Part shown: positions 8,294-16,560 of the stretch, piece by piece
Numbering within the stretch: the stretch's first letter is position 1
Layout of the letters: the number at the start of each line of letters is the position of its first letter
Source of the DNA: Bremia lactucae
Taxonomy: Eukaryota; Oomycota; Peronosporomycetes; Peronosporales; Peronosporaceae
Reading direction: 5' to 3'
DNA length: 18,776 nt
Assembly: GCF_004359215.1 (NCBI RefSeq)
Contig: NC_090617.1
Location: 1,763,524-1,782,299 of the forward strand
Notes under the pieces: generated by a model
The model's input: the letters and a program-made list of their open reading frames with translations, nothing else
What the model was told of the DNA's origin: nothing
Database searches by the model: none
Translations under genes and position numbers: made by a program

Positions 8294-9583
8294 CTATGAC
8301 GTATCCATCGCCTTTGCGTTTGCTCGTGCACTCTCGAGGTCATCAGAATCACTCGGTAACATTGCGTATTGCGATTTTTTTAGTTGTAGGCCGCGCATTG
8401 ACGTCGGTTGCCTTGACGACAACGAAGCGTCGCTGCTCAAGGCGATGGAAATCGTGTCTGTCTCATTATCTTCGTCGCTTCGTCGCTCCCTCGGCTGAGA
8501 TGTTGGCTTCTCATCACTGGAACTGACCATTTCATTTTGATTCGACGTTTCTTCTTTTGCTGTCCATATCGCTGACGTTTTCGTTGCATTTGTAGAATGT
8601 ATCGTGTCGATATGTGCCTGCGGATGGTGGTAAATGTACATGGAGATGATAAGGACGGTAAATCCGCAGCCAAATTCAAGTGACGGTTGGAAAGAGAAGA
8701 AAAGCATCGAAAAGAGCATTGTAAGCATCATCGCCATGGAATGAGAAAAGACACAGGCTATGTTGTCGATGTACTTTAGAATTAAGCCCATGCCAATGCC
8801 CCCAATACTGTTTATTACCACGACAGTGAGCGTCCAATTGTTGTAGCCATGAAAGAAACCATTGAGCAAAACTTCGTTTCCATCTAATAACACAACACCG
8901 GTGGCATTAAAAAAGACACCAAACGCATACATCTGCAGATTTTGCCACAGAAATGGACAGCTCGACTTCCGCTTGAAGGTCCATTCGGTAAATACACTAG
9001 CACATGAGGATAATATGATGCCAAGTAGCACTAGTACTACACCGATACCCAGATCCTTGGCACTCTTATCAGCAGTCATTGATTGCATGTCCATTTCGCT
9101 GCCACTACCATCTTTTGTAATCATTGCTTCCTGCATCTGACGCACGTGGTTCGACTGACTCATGAGAACTCCTACAACGAGCAACAAAATGGCAGCCATG
9201 CGTAAGTCCGAAAGCGTTTGTTTCAGGATGATACGAAATAGCACAGCCGTGACGACAATTTTAAGGTTCCAAAGCATCGAAAGCGTTGCAGCATCCATGT
9301 AGCGCAAAATAACGTAATTGAGATTGTTATCGATTGTGTAGAGGAAGGAAGGAATGGCGTAGTAAAAAGCTTCAATTGATATGAACCGTGCGGGCGGTAG
9401 TGTCTCCGTTATGGCAATCGTCGTTAGCATGAACGTCAACTTTAAAATCTCAATGAGAAGTGTGACAGTAGTGATGATGTACGGAATCTTGTCGCCCTGC
9501 TTTGATGCAGTGATGCATAAGTTGCCTGAGCACATGAGTATCGCAACCGCTAGCATGCCAGCGAGCGAGCGCACGAGCTCCAT
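8294..9583 (-). CDS. Nucleotide-sugar transporter, SLC35 family, 429 aa
   Basis: A single-exon gene. The ATG at 9583 is chosen because the four codons before it begin with GTG, and an Inr ends 13 nt upstream. About ten hydrophobic segments span residues 5-318. Family hallmarks are visible: IPSFLYTIDNNLNYV (77-91) with DAATLSMLWNLK (97-108), VFTEWTFKR (197-205) with WQNLQMYAFG (213-222), and LKYIDNIACVFSHSMAM (269-285). These correspond to conserved helices of UDP-galactose / UDP-GlcNAc / CMP-sialic-acid type transporters, which exchange a nucleotide sugar for the nucleoside monophosphate across the Golgi or ER membrane. The substrate cannot be told from sequence. A hydrophilic loop (about 145-177) and a long Ser/Thr-rich C-tail of about 110 residues (319-429) lengthen it beyond the usual size of about 320-350. 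The tail carries a YAML (Yxx-hydrophobic) motif at 406-409 followed by an acidic run. Intact. Confidence 0.92.
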   Translation of the reverse strand: MELVRSLAGMLAVAILMCSGNLCITASKQGDKIPYIITTVTLLIEILKLTFMLTTIAITETLPPARFISIEAFYYAIPSFLYTIDNNLNYVILRYMDAATLSMLWNLKIVVTAVLFRIILKQTLSDLRMAAILLLVVGVLMSQSNHVRQMQEAMITKDGSGSEMDMQSMTADKSAKDLGIGVVLVLLGIILSSCASVFTEWTFKRKSSCPFLWQNLQMYAFGVFFNATGVVLLDGNEVLLNGFFHGYNNWTLTVVVINSIGGIGMGLILKYIDNIACVFSHSMAMMLTMLFSMLFFSFQPSLEFGCGFTVLIISMYIYHHPQAHIDTIHSTNATKTSAIWTAKEETSNQNEMVSSSDEKPTSQPRERRSDEDNETDTISIALSSDASLSSRQPTSMRGLQLKKSQYAMLPSDSDDLESARANAKAMDTS

Positions 9584-9596
9584 AGCTAGAGCCACT

Positions 9597-9612
9597 AAAT
9601 TGTAAAATCTCC
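9597..9612 (-). promoter_or_regulatory. Oomycete initiator (Inr) of the transporter gene
   Basis: Minus-strand GGAGATTTTACAATTT matches 13 of 16 positions of the oomycete core promoter consensus GCTCATTYYNCAWTTT, including the whole ATTYYNCAWTTT core. It ends 13 nt before the chosen ATG, so transcription should start within it and leave a very short 5' UTR. It supports both the start codon choice and the oomycete origin. Confidence 0.7.
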
Positions 9613-10281
9613 CAATTTTGACGCCAGTCCGTTACATTATACTAAAAGGTTAAAGGTCCGTTTTTAATGATTCTCAAGGGCAGCATCTGAATCGATAACA
9701 ATGGGCGACAGCATGACGCGTATTCGCGCTAGGTAAGGTAAGGCCAAACATTTCTTGCATTTGCGGTTACATCTTAATGCTATCACGACTTGTAGCAGAA
9801 AATGCGGCTGGACATTCGCTATTGAACTTCCAAAAGGGTCTCTCAGAGTCGACATGGAGATGTAGCTCGCTCCTACATTGCGTAATGGCTCCAAAGGTGA
9901 CCTATATGAGTACATGAAAGCGCTACAACTATTATTGGCGATTGACTTTCTTGAGGATCACCGCTTATATGAAGGTTCTGCAGAGGTTATGAAAGTTGTG
10001 TGGTCACGCAAAGCTACTGAAGGTTTTGTTGGCGATCAGCTCGAAAGCCAGCTCGGAGGCGTTCATTATAGCAATCGTAAGCCAACTAATCAAGACTATC
10101 ACTGTCAAGGCTAATCAAGCAAAAGCTGCTTCGGCGATAACAGCGTAGCTTCATTTACGCTACAAATACATAAGCATAATACTTAGTGATTCCCGCTGGC
10201 AAAAGTGGTATTTACGACAACGAAGAAATCGCGACGTGCTGTAACGGGGTGTATCGTTACATGAAATTAATACTTAAAGGC
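9613..10281. other. Intergenic region, no convincing gene
   Basis: The left end is the upstream promoter region of the minus-strand transporter gene. A plus-strand frame at 9878-10114 (about 78 residues, with no ATG at its start; first in-frame ATG at 9905) is the only open stretch of note. It contains a hydrophobic/acidic segment LQLLLAIDFLEDHRLYEG but no family I recognise, and no Inr precedes it. It could be a gene relic or chance. The right part (10115-10281) is featureless. Confidence 0.4.
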
Positions 10282-10688
10282 TGTTAATTAATATATTATC
10301 TAAAAGGTAGATAATATTTGGAGGATATTACTTTACATAGTAATGTCCAGAATTCTTATCCATAAATAGATATAGACCATTATATCTATTTACTCCGCAG
10401 ACTGCTGTAGAGGTAATCAAAGAGAGTTACAGATAAGATAAAGATAAGAATTCAATTACATATTTAGTATTAGATTATATTAAGTTAGCATTTAAAAGAT
10501 AGAAAGAGAGACACTTATTTATATTAATACAGTTTTCATTTTACCCTCTTTAAGCTAGTTACCTTAAAGAGAAGTCTACCTCTGCACGTACTAGTGTACG
10601 TGAAATAACGTAAGGCACCACTCGCTTCTGAAGCAGTGCGAAGTGGACTTGTACTGAAGCAGTACAAGTCGTAGTGCCCCGTTGCACT
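10282..10688 (+). repeat. LTR-like repeat rich in hairpins, right end truncated
   Basis: It begins TGTTAATTAAT at 10282 and is AT-rich, ending in a GC-richer array of hairpins. Perfect inverted repeats include ATATTATCTA/TAGATAATAT (10293-10317), AAATAGATATA/TATATCTATTT (10364-10391), CACGTAC/GTACGTG (10585-10602) and ACTTGTACT/AGTACAAGT (10647-10669). A decayed one spans 10618-10646. Resemblance to 4990-5285 ends at CGTTGCACT (about 10680-10688), after which LINE coding sequence begins on the minus strand. The other copy continues for about 45 bp more, so this copy seems cut there. No coding capacity. A Ty1/copia solo LTR is the best guess, not shown. Confidence 0.5.
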
Positions 10689-10796
10689 GGCGACCTCTTA
10701 CACGAGGAACCGCCGGGAACAGCTACCGATACGCCGGACCCAGGGGAAGGAGGGCACCACGCCCAAGACGATCTTGAGTCTTGCCGAGAAGCACAA

Positions 10797-11311
10797 GTAA
10801 TGCTCAGTCAAGCCCCAGCAGGGGGCGACACAGGTCTTCCTCGCGTGACGGAGGTTAACGTAGAAGGGAGGCCTGCAGCAGCTGAGGCGACGTCGGGGCC
10901 TGCGTCCGGCACCTGGAGCAGCACCAGTGGTGCCCCCGCTTTAATGTATTCAAGTACAAAAATTTTACGTCGAAGGAAATTTGACGCTATCGCCATCAGC
11001 TCGCTGCAGCCCCAATTGTACTTCAGAATGACGTCCTCTCGCCGGGATGGGGTAGCGGCATATTCATCCAGGTACCATTTGAACTGCTTGCTGGATTCCC
11101 GCGCATTCATGCCTTACCACCCTCGTCGCATTGTAATCAGCGTCCCTTTCCGAAGGTAGTGGTCAAACTGCTTACTGAAGTTTAAATGGCCTGACCATCG
11201 GATACCCCGTTTGATGCATGACGTTATCTCGGCCAGCCTGTCATCAAGGGCTGCTAAGTCGTAATCGGCCACCGCCTGTGCTAAAGCCATTGCCATGCAA
11301 TTACCGGACGA
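10797..11311 (-). other. OTU-like cysteine protease domain remnant in LINE ORF1
   Basis: The order is: SSGNC with the candidate catalytic Cys (the family's DGNC motif with Asp changed to Ser) followed by a helix ALAQAVADYDLA; a middle part with ITSCIKRGIR; WGCSELMAIASNFLRRKIFVLE, which matches the WG-x-x-EL-x-A-h-A...I-x-V core of OTU domains; and EHYL with a candidate catalytic His in another frame. It is broken by a stop between the two halves at about 11111-11113 and a frameshift near 10808. Confidence 0.6.
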
Positions 11312-12054
11312 TGGAGTTGTTACCGGCTTGATGCCCAGTTCCGCCTCAATGCCCGAAAAGCTTCGGGATTTCGATGATCTCTTCCCCGCCAGGGGGAGCG
11401 GTGACCCACGGTACTGACTAAGTGCATAGACCGCCTGACGTTACTCCGCCTTTTCTTGTTGCTTGAGCGCGACGAGCTGCGGGGTAGGAGGCTGCTTAAC
11501 CGGTTTAGCTGCAACAAGATGCAACTGCGCCATGTCCGCCTCCATCATCTGCGGTGGAGCCTGTGGTTCCTGAACCGTGGTGGACGCATCCCCGCCTTTC
11601 CGAGCAGTTCCTGACAACTCAGGATCGTCTTCAGTTTCCGAGTCGGCTGCTAAATCCACGTACCGGGACGCTACAGCTGGCACCTGTGTCCGCGGTTCGC
11701 TTGGCGGAGAAAACGTTTTCGGCCCCGGCGCACCGGGATTGTAACCCACGGCTTCTTCGGAGCAGGGACGACTTCATAGACGACCGCGGGATGCGGAAGA
11801 GCATCAGATGCGGGTGGTATCCCGTCTTGGGGTGCTTGAGCCACCCCTGAGGGTGAATGGACGTGATCGCCGACGGATGCTACCGGCCCCCGCTCCTGTC
11901 TTTCCTTCGCCAGCTGAACGGCAAGGCGCATAGCCGCCATGCGTTTTACCTCCTCCAAACTTGAAAAAGGTGTAGCCATATCTGCCAAACCTGCCACCTC
12001 TTCGTCCGCAGCTCCTCTGCTACCCGCCCCACGTAATTGCTCCTCATCATAGCG

Positions 12055-12096
12055 ACAGCGAGCAATGCCGTGCCCGAGGTTGCCGCACTGAAGGCA
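12055..12096 (-). other. CCHC zinc knuckle in LINE ORF1
   Basis: CLQCGNLGHGIARC fits CX2CX4HX4C exactly. Such knuckles bind the element RNA in Gag-like ORF1 proteins. All four metal ligands are intact in this otherwise broken ORF. Confidence 0.85.
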
Positions 12097-13116
12097 TTGA
12101 AGGCGTCGACCGACCTCCGGATGCTTCAGAACAATTGGCTGTCCGAACCATATGATGCGGTTGATTCCGCGTAGAAATTCCGAACACCCTCCAATGTGGC
12201 CACATCGTAGAGGTCTGTGAGTCAGGAGTGCAGATGTCCATGTCCTCTAATGCAAAGTCTGCCGCTATGTGTGCCTCGAGGTAAGCAGATAAGCGGCCGA
12301 TGTCCGTGAACCGGGTAACATAATGCAGCTCCACCTCATACTCCAGCTTAAATACAACTCGAACCCCATTGCGCCAGAGCTGGCGTTCCCAGACAGACCC
12401 CGTGTGAGGCTGATGCACGTTCGCAACTCGGTAAACCACCCCTTTGTACGGGATCATCATGGATGCGAATTTACGCGCTGTTGCTCAATCAAAGAAGTGA
12501 AAATGGACACTACGCTGCACCGCATTGTAGCTAATAGTCTTAGCCACAGTCAGCATGTGCCGTAGTTCCTCCTGATTGACCCGCGCGCCTTCGGCGGCCA
12601 ACAAGATATCCTCCTTGATGGCGCTAGTACCTTGCCTGCACACCCGAATGCTCGACCGACTACGGAGCAGCACCCGTTTTTACCTTCGCCGCCCATTAAT
12701 TTAACGGCTGCTTCCGTGCCCATTTATGCTTGCTGGTCAGGCTCTGCAATACATGTGTGAAGGACCAGCTCGTATTGTAGAAGTCCTTCGTAATTTGTGG
12801 TCGCTTACCGAACCCAGTCCGCGAAAGTGCCTTCGCCGACAACAAAAGCTTGCTCAAAAAAACTGAAACAGCAGTTGTTTCTCGGCACTTCGCAGTTTAG
12901 GGTAACGCTTCTTACCCGCAGGAACGAGCTCTTCATCGATGCGCACGGCGTCGTGCGCCGTCGCGTACAGCGAAGCGACCGTCATTAGCCAGTCGTCGCG
13001 CGGAGGTGCGGACGGTGCCGCAAGCGAGGCATCCACTGCCGCCGCGAAAATCTCTTCCGGTCGCGCAACGCTGCTGGGTGATAAAGGTTGGTCCTCCGCG
13101 GGATAATCCTGCGCAG

Positions 13117-14331
13117 ATGTACCGACCAAGCACCATTTCACGCGGCGGGAAGGTTTTTGAGACAGGTCAGCAAGTGCGACTGCAACTTGAGGAATGCGTC
13201 GCGGCGGTGAAGCTGACGAAGGAGGAAGATGAGCAAAGGCCGCTTATTCTTCGGTTTTGGGGGGAACACTATTCGGCTTCTGTCCACACGCGTACCCCCG
13301 AGCAGAGCGCGGCCGCAGCGGAGGAGAGCACTGACGCGGTTGCCGATTTTTTAGCACCGCTTGGCGCTGAGGGTCTGCCACATCATCAACGTGAGCTCGC
13401 TCTGGTGCCCAACGGTATGCGGGTGCTTACCGACCCCGGCCGGTGGGACGATAATATATCGGAACTTCGACACAGCTTAAACGGCATGTCGATTCCCCCA
13501 GACCTTATGCACGATATTCGGGACATACTGGATAGGGCTCAGCCAGCGCGGTATGCGAAACTGTTATTATCTTTCCTGGTCAAGTCAGCATCCCAGATGT
13601 CGCGCGACGAACGGGACAAACTGTTTAAGATGGACCTGTCCGAGGCCTGCAATCAGAATCCCTTTCGCCAGCTTCAACTGTACGGCCTTTCGCGCGCTTC
13701 TTTACTCCAGTGGCAATCGCTGGTACGACGTTTGGGCCGTCCAGCACCCGAGGTGCGTCGTCAGCAGATACGGGAGGATAGCGCTTCGGCCTGCTCTACC
13801 GGCGATATTTTACTTGGTAGCTCGGAGGCTCACCAGCTCGTGTGCATGCCGGACCCCCGCCCTCCAGAGGGCACGTCAATCGCTCAGAAGCGGGCGCACT
13901 TGATCACTCCGGCGGATGGAGAACAGATTCGGCGCATAATGCGGACAATGTTGGACCGACCGCCAGAAGGAGTGGAGGTTATGACAGATGCGTGTCCTGC
14001 GGATAGTACGGGTGGCCTTCTCGACTCCCGCACCGCGTGGCTGGTCCTCTGGCAGCGGCACGCGGCATTCTGGCCAGTAACGGCTCAAGTTCCCCTACCG
14101 CTCAAGCGCAGCAGCTCTGAGGAATGGATCCGCGCGGCTCAGCAGGAGCCGGCCTCCCTTCTTTCCATGGTGCAGCAGTTTCCGTACCCGGCGGAGGTTC
14201 TGGAGATACTAAGCACGCAGGTACTCGAAGCATGGACGACCGCCGCGCGACGTGGCGTATTACTTGTGCGGCTGACGGCTTACTGCGATAGGGCGCCCGA
14301 CAATTCGACGCGCAAGTGGTTGAACGGTTAG
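13117..14331 (+). pseudogene. LINE ORF2 N-terminal region, long uninterrupted frame
   Basis: The longest open frame of the LINE. An ATG at 13117 starts about 404 codons to a TAG at 14329-14331. The open frame reaches back to 13006, but that part lies antisense to ORF1. Readable landmarks include VRLQLEECVAAVKLTKEED, GRWDDNISELRHSLNGM, ARYAKLLLSFLVKSASQMS, LYGLSRASLLQWQSLVRR and AWLVLWQRHAAFW. It is rich in Leu, Arg and Ala and mostly helical. I recognise no known domain, and most LINE ORF2 proteins begin with the endonuclease instead. The frame resumes in phase after the TAG (WLNG-stop-IAKLSR), so the stop is a point mutation in a once longer protein. Confidence 0.65.
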
Positions 14332-15224
14332 ATCGCCAAACTTTCCCGCCCGGCGCCGCGTGGAGTCTCCTCGTCTCCTGATGATCGTGATGATTGGCGT
14401 CGGATGCGCACTTGTAGCTACGGGGGTGATACCGTTTTAAAGCAGTGTGATGTCTCTAACAAGCTTCGGCTGGATCAGCATCTACTCTGTGCCGAAATCT
14501 ACGCGTCGGAGATTCAAGCGCTAGGCAGTGCTGAGAAAGCAGCTCACCTCGAGGCGGCTTGGAAGCGTGTATGGGGAAGGCAGCATCAGCACACTCGAGC
14601 GCCGATGTCTTATTGGAGTGTGGACGTCAGCAAAACGGGTGGCGTCGCAATTCTTCTGAACCCCGATGTCGCTGATGCTGCACAGCCTTGGGGACAGGAA
14701 TTGTGGACAAATCGGGTGATGGCGGTCGAATTTGGCGATTTTCGGGCAGTCAATGTGTATGCGCCGAATGATCACAGGGACCACGAGCATTTTTCCCCTC
14801 ACTTCAGCAGTGGCCGTGGCAAGGGAAGGATTCTATTCTAGCCGGAGACTTTAATAGTGTGCAATGCCCACAGCTGGACCGGCTAGGCGGTACTCGGCCA
14901 GGGAGACCTGAGAGTGCGGCGCTTCAAGACCTCTTACAGTTTCTAACTTTGGAGGACGCGTGCATTCTCGGGGTACCAGTGGAGGATGACGGTGGGGACC
15001 CAGACCCGACGAATTGTTTTACGTATTGGGGACCCGATGCAGCCAGCCGCATCGACAGATTCTATGTGCCTCAAGACTGGACGTCGGAGGTGCAGTGGGT
15101 GTCTGTGGAAGAGCCGCCACTATTCTCAGACCACCAGCGGGTGCGACTTCACCTTCGGGAAGACAAACTATTTTCTCGGGTGAGGGGGGAGGGGAGTGCC
15201 CGGTGGCCTACCCTATCCGGTTAG
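14332..15224 (+). pseudogene. LINE AP-type endonuclease domain, frameshifted
   Basis: Motifs of the exonuclease-endonuclease-phosphatase fold appear in order. AEIYASEIQALG may keep the Glu of the degraded QE motif. SKTGGVAILLNP and RVMAVEFGDFRAVNVYAPND form the central strands. After a frameshift near 14795 comes LAGDFNSV (GDFN at 14844-14855), then TYWGPDAASRIDRFYVPQDW and SDHQRVRL (SDH at 15126-15134). The GDFN Asp/Asn and the SDH Asp/His pair are metal-binding and catalytic residues in this family. The domain would nick chromosomal DNA to prime reverse transcription. One internal frameshift and the upstream stop break it. Confidence 0.8.
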
Positions 15225-15638
15225 CGCGGCCTTCGCTGGTCATAGGGGAGTTGTTGACCGAGCATGTCGCTGCGGGAGTAGGTGAATCGGTGTGGGCTGC
15301 CACATGGGATGAAACAGCCCAGCGATGTGTAGCATGCATTAAGAAGGTGAAGAGCGCGAGGCGCGGCGGCGGAACAAAATTATTCGCAAGATCCGAGCGT
15401 AGAATAGAGCGCACTTAATGACGAGAAAGGAGCTGTTGGACGCAACTGTGGCGGAGATTTGAGAGGAGCACCTAGTTCGATTGAGGCAACGGCTCGATAA
15501 GACTATTGAGCAGCTTCGATGGAAATTCAGGCGGGTTTCCAATTGGGAGCGAGATCAGTCCATTACTGCCATCCGTCAGATTAACAATGCTGAGTTCAAG
15601 CGGGATATGTCACTAGCTGACAGGTTCGCGTCAGAATA
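15225..15638 (+). pseudogene. LINE ORF2 linker between endonuclease and RT
   Basis: A helical, Arg/Gln-rich segment recovered only in pieces across frames, such as HLVRLRQRLDKTIEQLRWKF and ITAIRQINNAEFKRDMS. Several stops fall within it (for example the TGA at 15460-15462). It links the endonuclease to the RT as in other LINEs. No catalytic motif is expected or seen. Confidence 0.55.
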
Positions 15639-16560
15639 ATGCCAATTTTAGGGGTGGTGCACCGCATCACTCCGTCGGCGCTCCTAGCGGACGAATTCGA
15701 CAAGCTGGTCCATATACCAGCCACGCGTCGAATTTCGCCGGTGGCCAATACGCACCTTATGAAGGAGATACATTTGAACGAGGTCGTCGAAGCCGTTAAT
15801 GCACTGAATCGTCACAAAGCGGCAGGTGCGGATGGCCTCAACAACGATTTCTTTAAAGACACCCAAGCCATCATGGTTCCCGCGATGGTACATTAGGGAA
15901 TAAGCTCCTAAAGGGGGGTGAGCCGCCTAAGTCATTCCTCGAAGGGTTGATTATTCCGTTACGGAAGAAGGGGAAAAGAGACGACGCAATGGACAACCGA
16001 CCTATCGCACTTCTACAAACGGGATACAAGATGTTCGCAAAATTCATCGCAACGCGACTGCAAAGCGTCTTAGGCACACCAATTGGAGCTACGCAGCAAG
16101 GATTTGTCCATGGAAGACAGATGCATAAAAGAGTAATGATGATGCTAGCTATACTGAAGACCGCCACGGCCGAACCAGAGTTGGTAGCCCATCAGAGTCG
16201 GCTGATTCTTCTGCTCGACTTTGGCGCGGGACTTCCGGTTTTTAGCACTCGCGCGCTTTAAGTTTTCCTCTGGCTTCATGAGTATGATCCGGAAAATCCA
16301 CGACGGTACGACAGCACAATTTGTGGTCAACGGCGAGCTCTCGACGCCGCAGGCGGTGATTTCCGGAATTCGACAAGGCTGCCCTCTTGCACCGCTGCTC
16401 TTTCTTCTTGCGGCGGAAATCCTCGCGCTGGCTATCCAACAGGATGGCCAGATCACCGGCCTCAGCGTGCCACGGGGAGGAGGAGAGGCCCACAAATTTT
16501 CGGAATTTGTAGATGACTCAACGAGTGACAACGACGGAATTTTGTGGCATACCAGTTCTG
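15639..16560 (+). pseudogene. LINE reverse transcriptase domain with deletions
   Basis: RT motifs run in order. KAAGADGLNNDFFKDTQA is in one frame, with a stop after the following MVH. Then come GLIIPLRKKGKRDDAMDNRP, IALLQTGYKMFAKFIATRL and QQGFVHGRQM, and motif A as RLILLLDF (Asp codon 16217-16219). Only about 7 nt later the frame changes and continues as [11 protein letters not shown], so about eight residues following the Asp (the KAYDTV part in related elements) are missing. [20 protein letters not shown] is the B motif. FVDD (16506-16517) is the catalytic C motif, a variant of YADD. Just 28 nt later the reading is already at GIPVLQHGD, so a segment of roughly 50-60 residues is also lost. 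This enzyme cannot be active. Confidence 0.8.

Larger units (their letters stand above)
10690..13235 (-). pseudogene. LINE ORF1 (Gag-like) with CCHC knuckle and OTU-like protease domain, broken
   Basis: Read leftward. The frame opens after a TAA at about 13236-13238, or at its first start-like codon, a GTG at 13141. Conserved stretches follow: DDWLMTVASLYATAHDAV, KLRSAEKQLLFQFF, YELVLHTCIAEPDQQ, KEDILLAAEGARVNQEELRH, AVQRSVHFHFFD, VWERQLWRNGVRVVFKLEYE, and VTRFTDIGRLSAYLEAHIAA. A perfect CCHC knuckle, CLQCGNLGHGIARC, lies at 12055-12096. A Pro/Gln-rich linker leads to an OTU-type cysteine protease signature: SSGNCMAMALAQAVAD (Cys codon 11297-11299), then WGCSELMAIASNFLRRKIFV, then a frameshifted EHYL (His codon 10800-10802). 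ORF1 would bind element RNA; the OTU part could cut ubiquitin or a polyprotein. At least six stops or frameshifts, for example at about 12715-12740 and 10808, make it dead. The frame runs into the LTR at about 10690. Confidence 0.75.

Noticed and set aside
9664..9915. An 83-codon minus-strand frame upstream of the transporter
   Set aside because: No motif and no Inr; it could be considered an upstream gene but nothing supports it.
9878..10114. A plus-strand frame with GDLYEYMKALQLLLAIDFLEDH, considered as a kinase-like or transposase relic
   Set aside because: No further kinase or transposase motif, no ATG at its start, and no upstream promoter element; kept only as a note in the intergenic entry.
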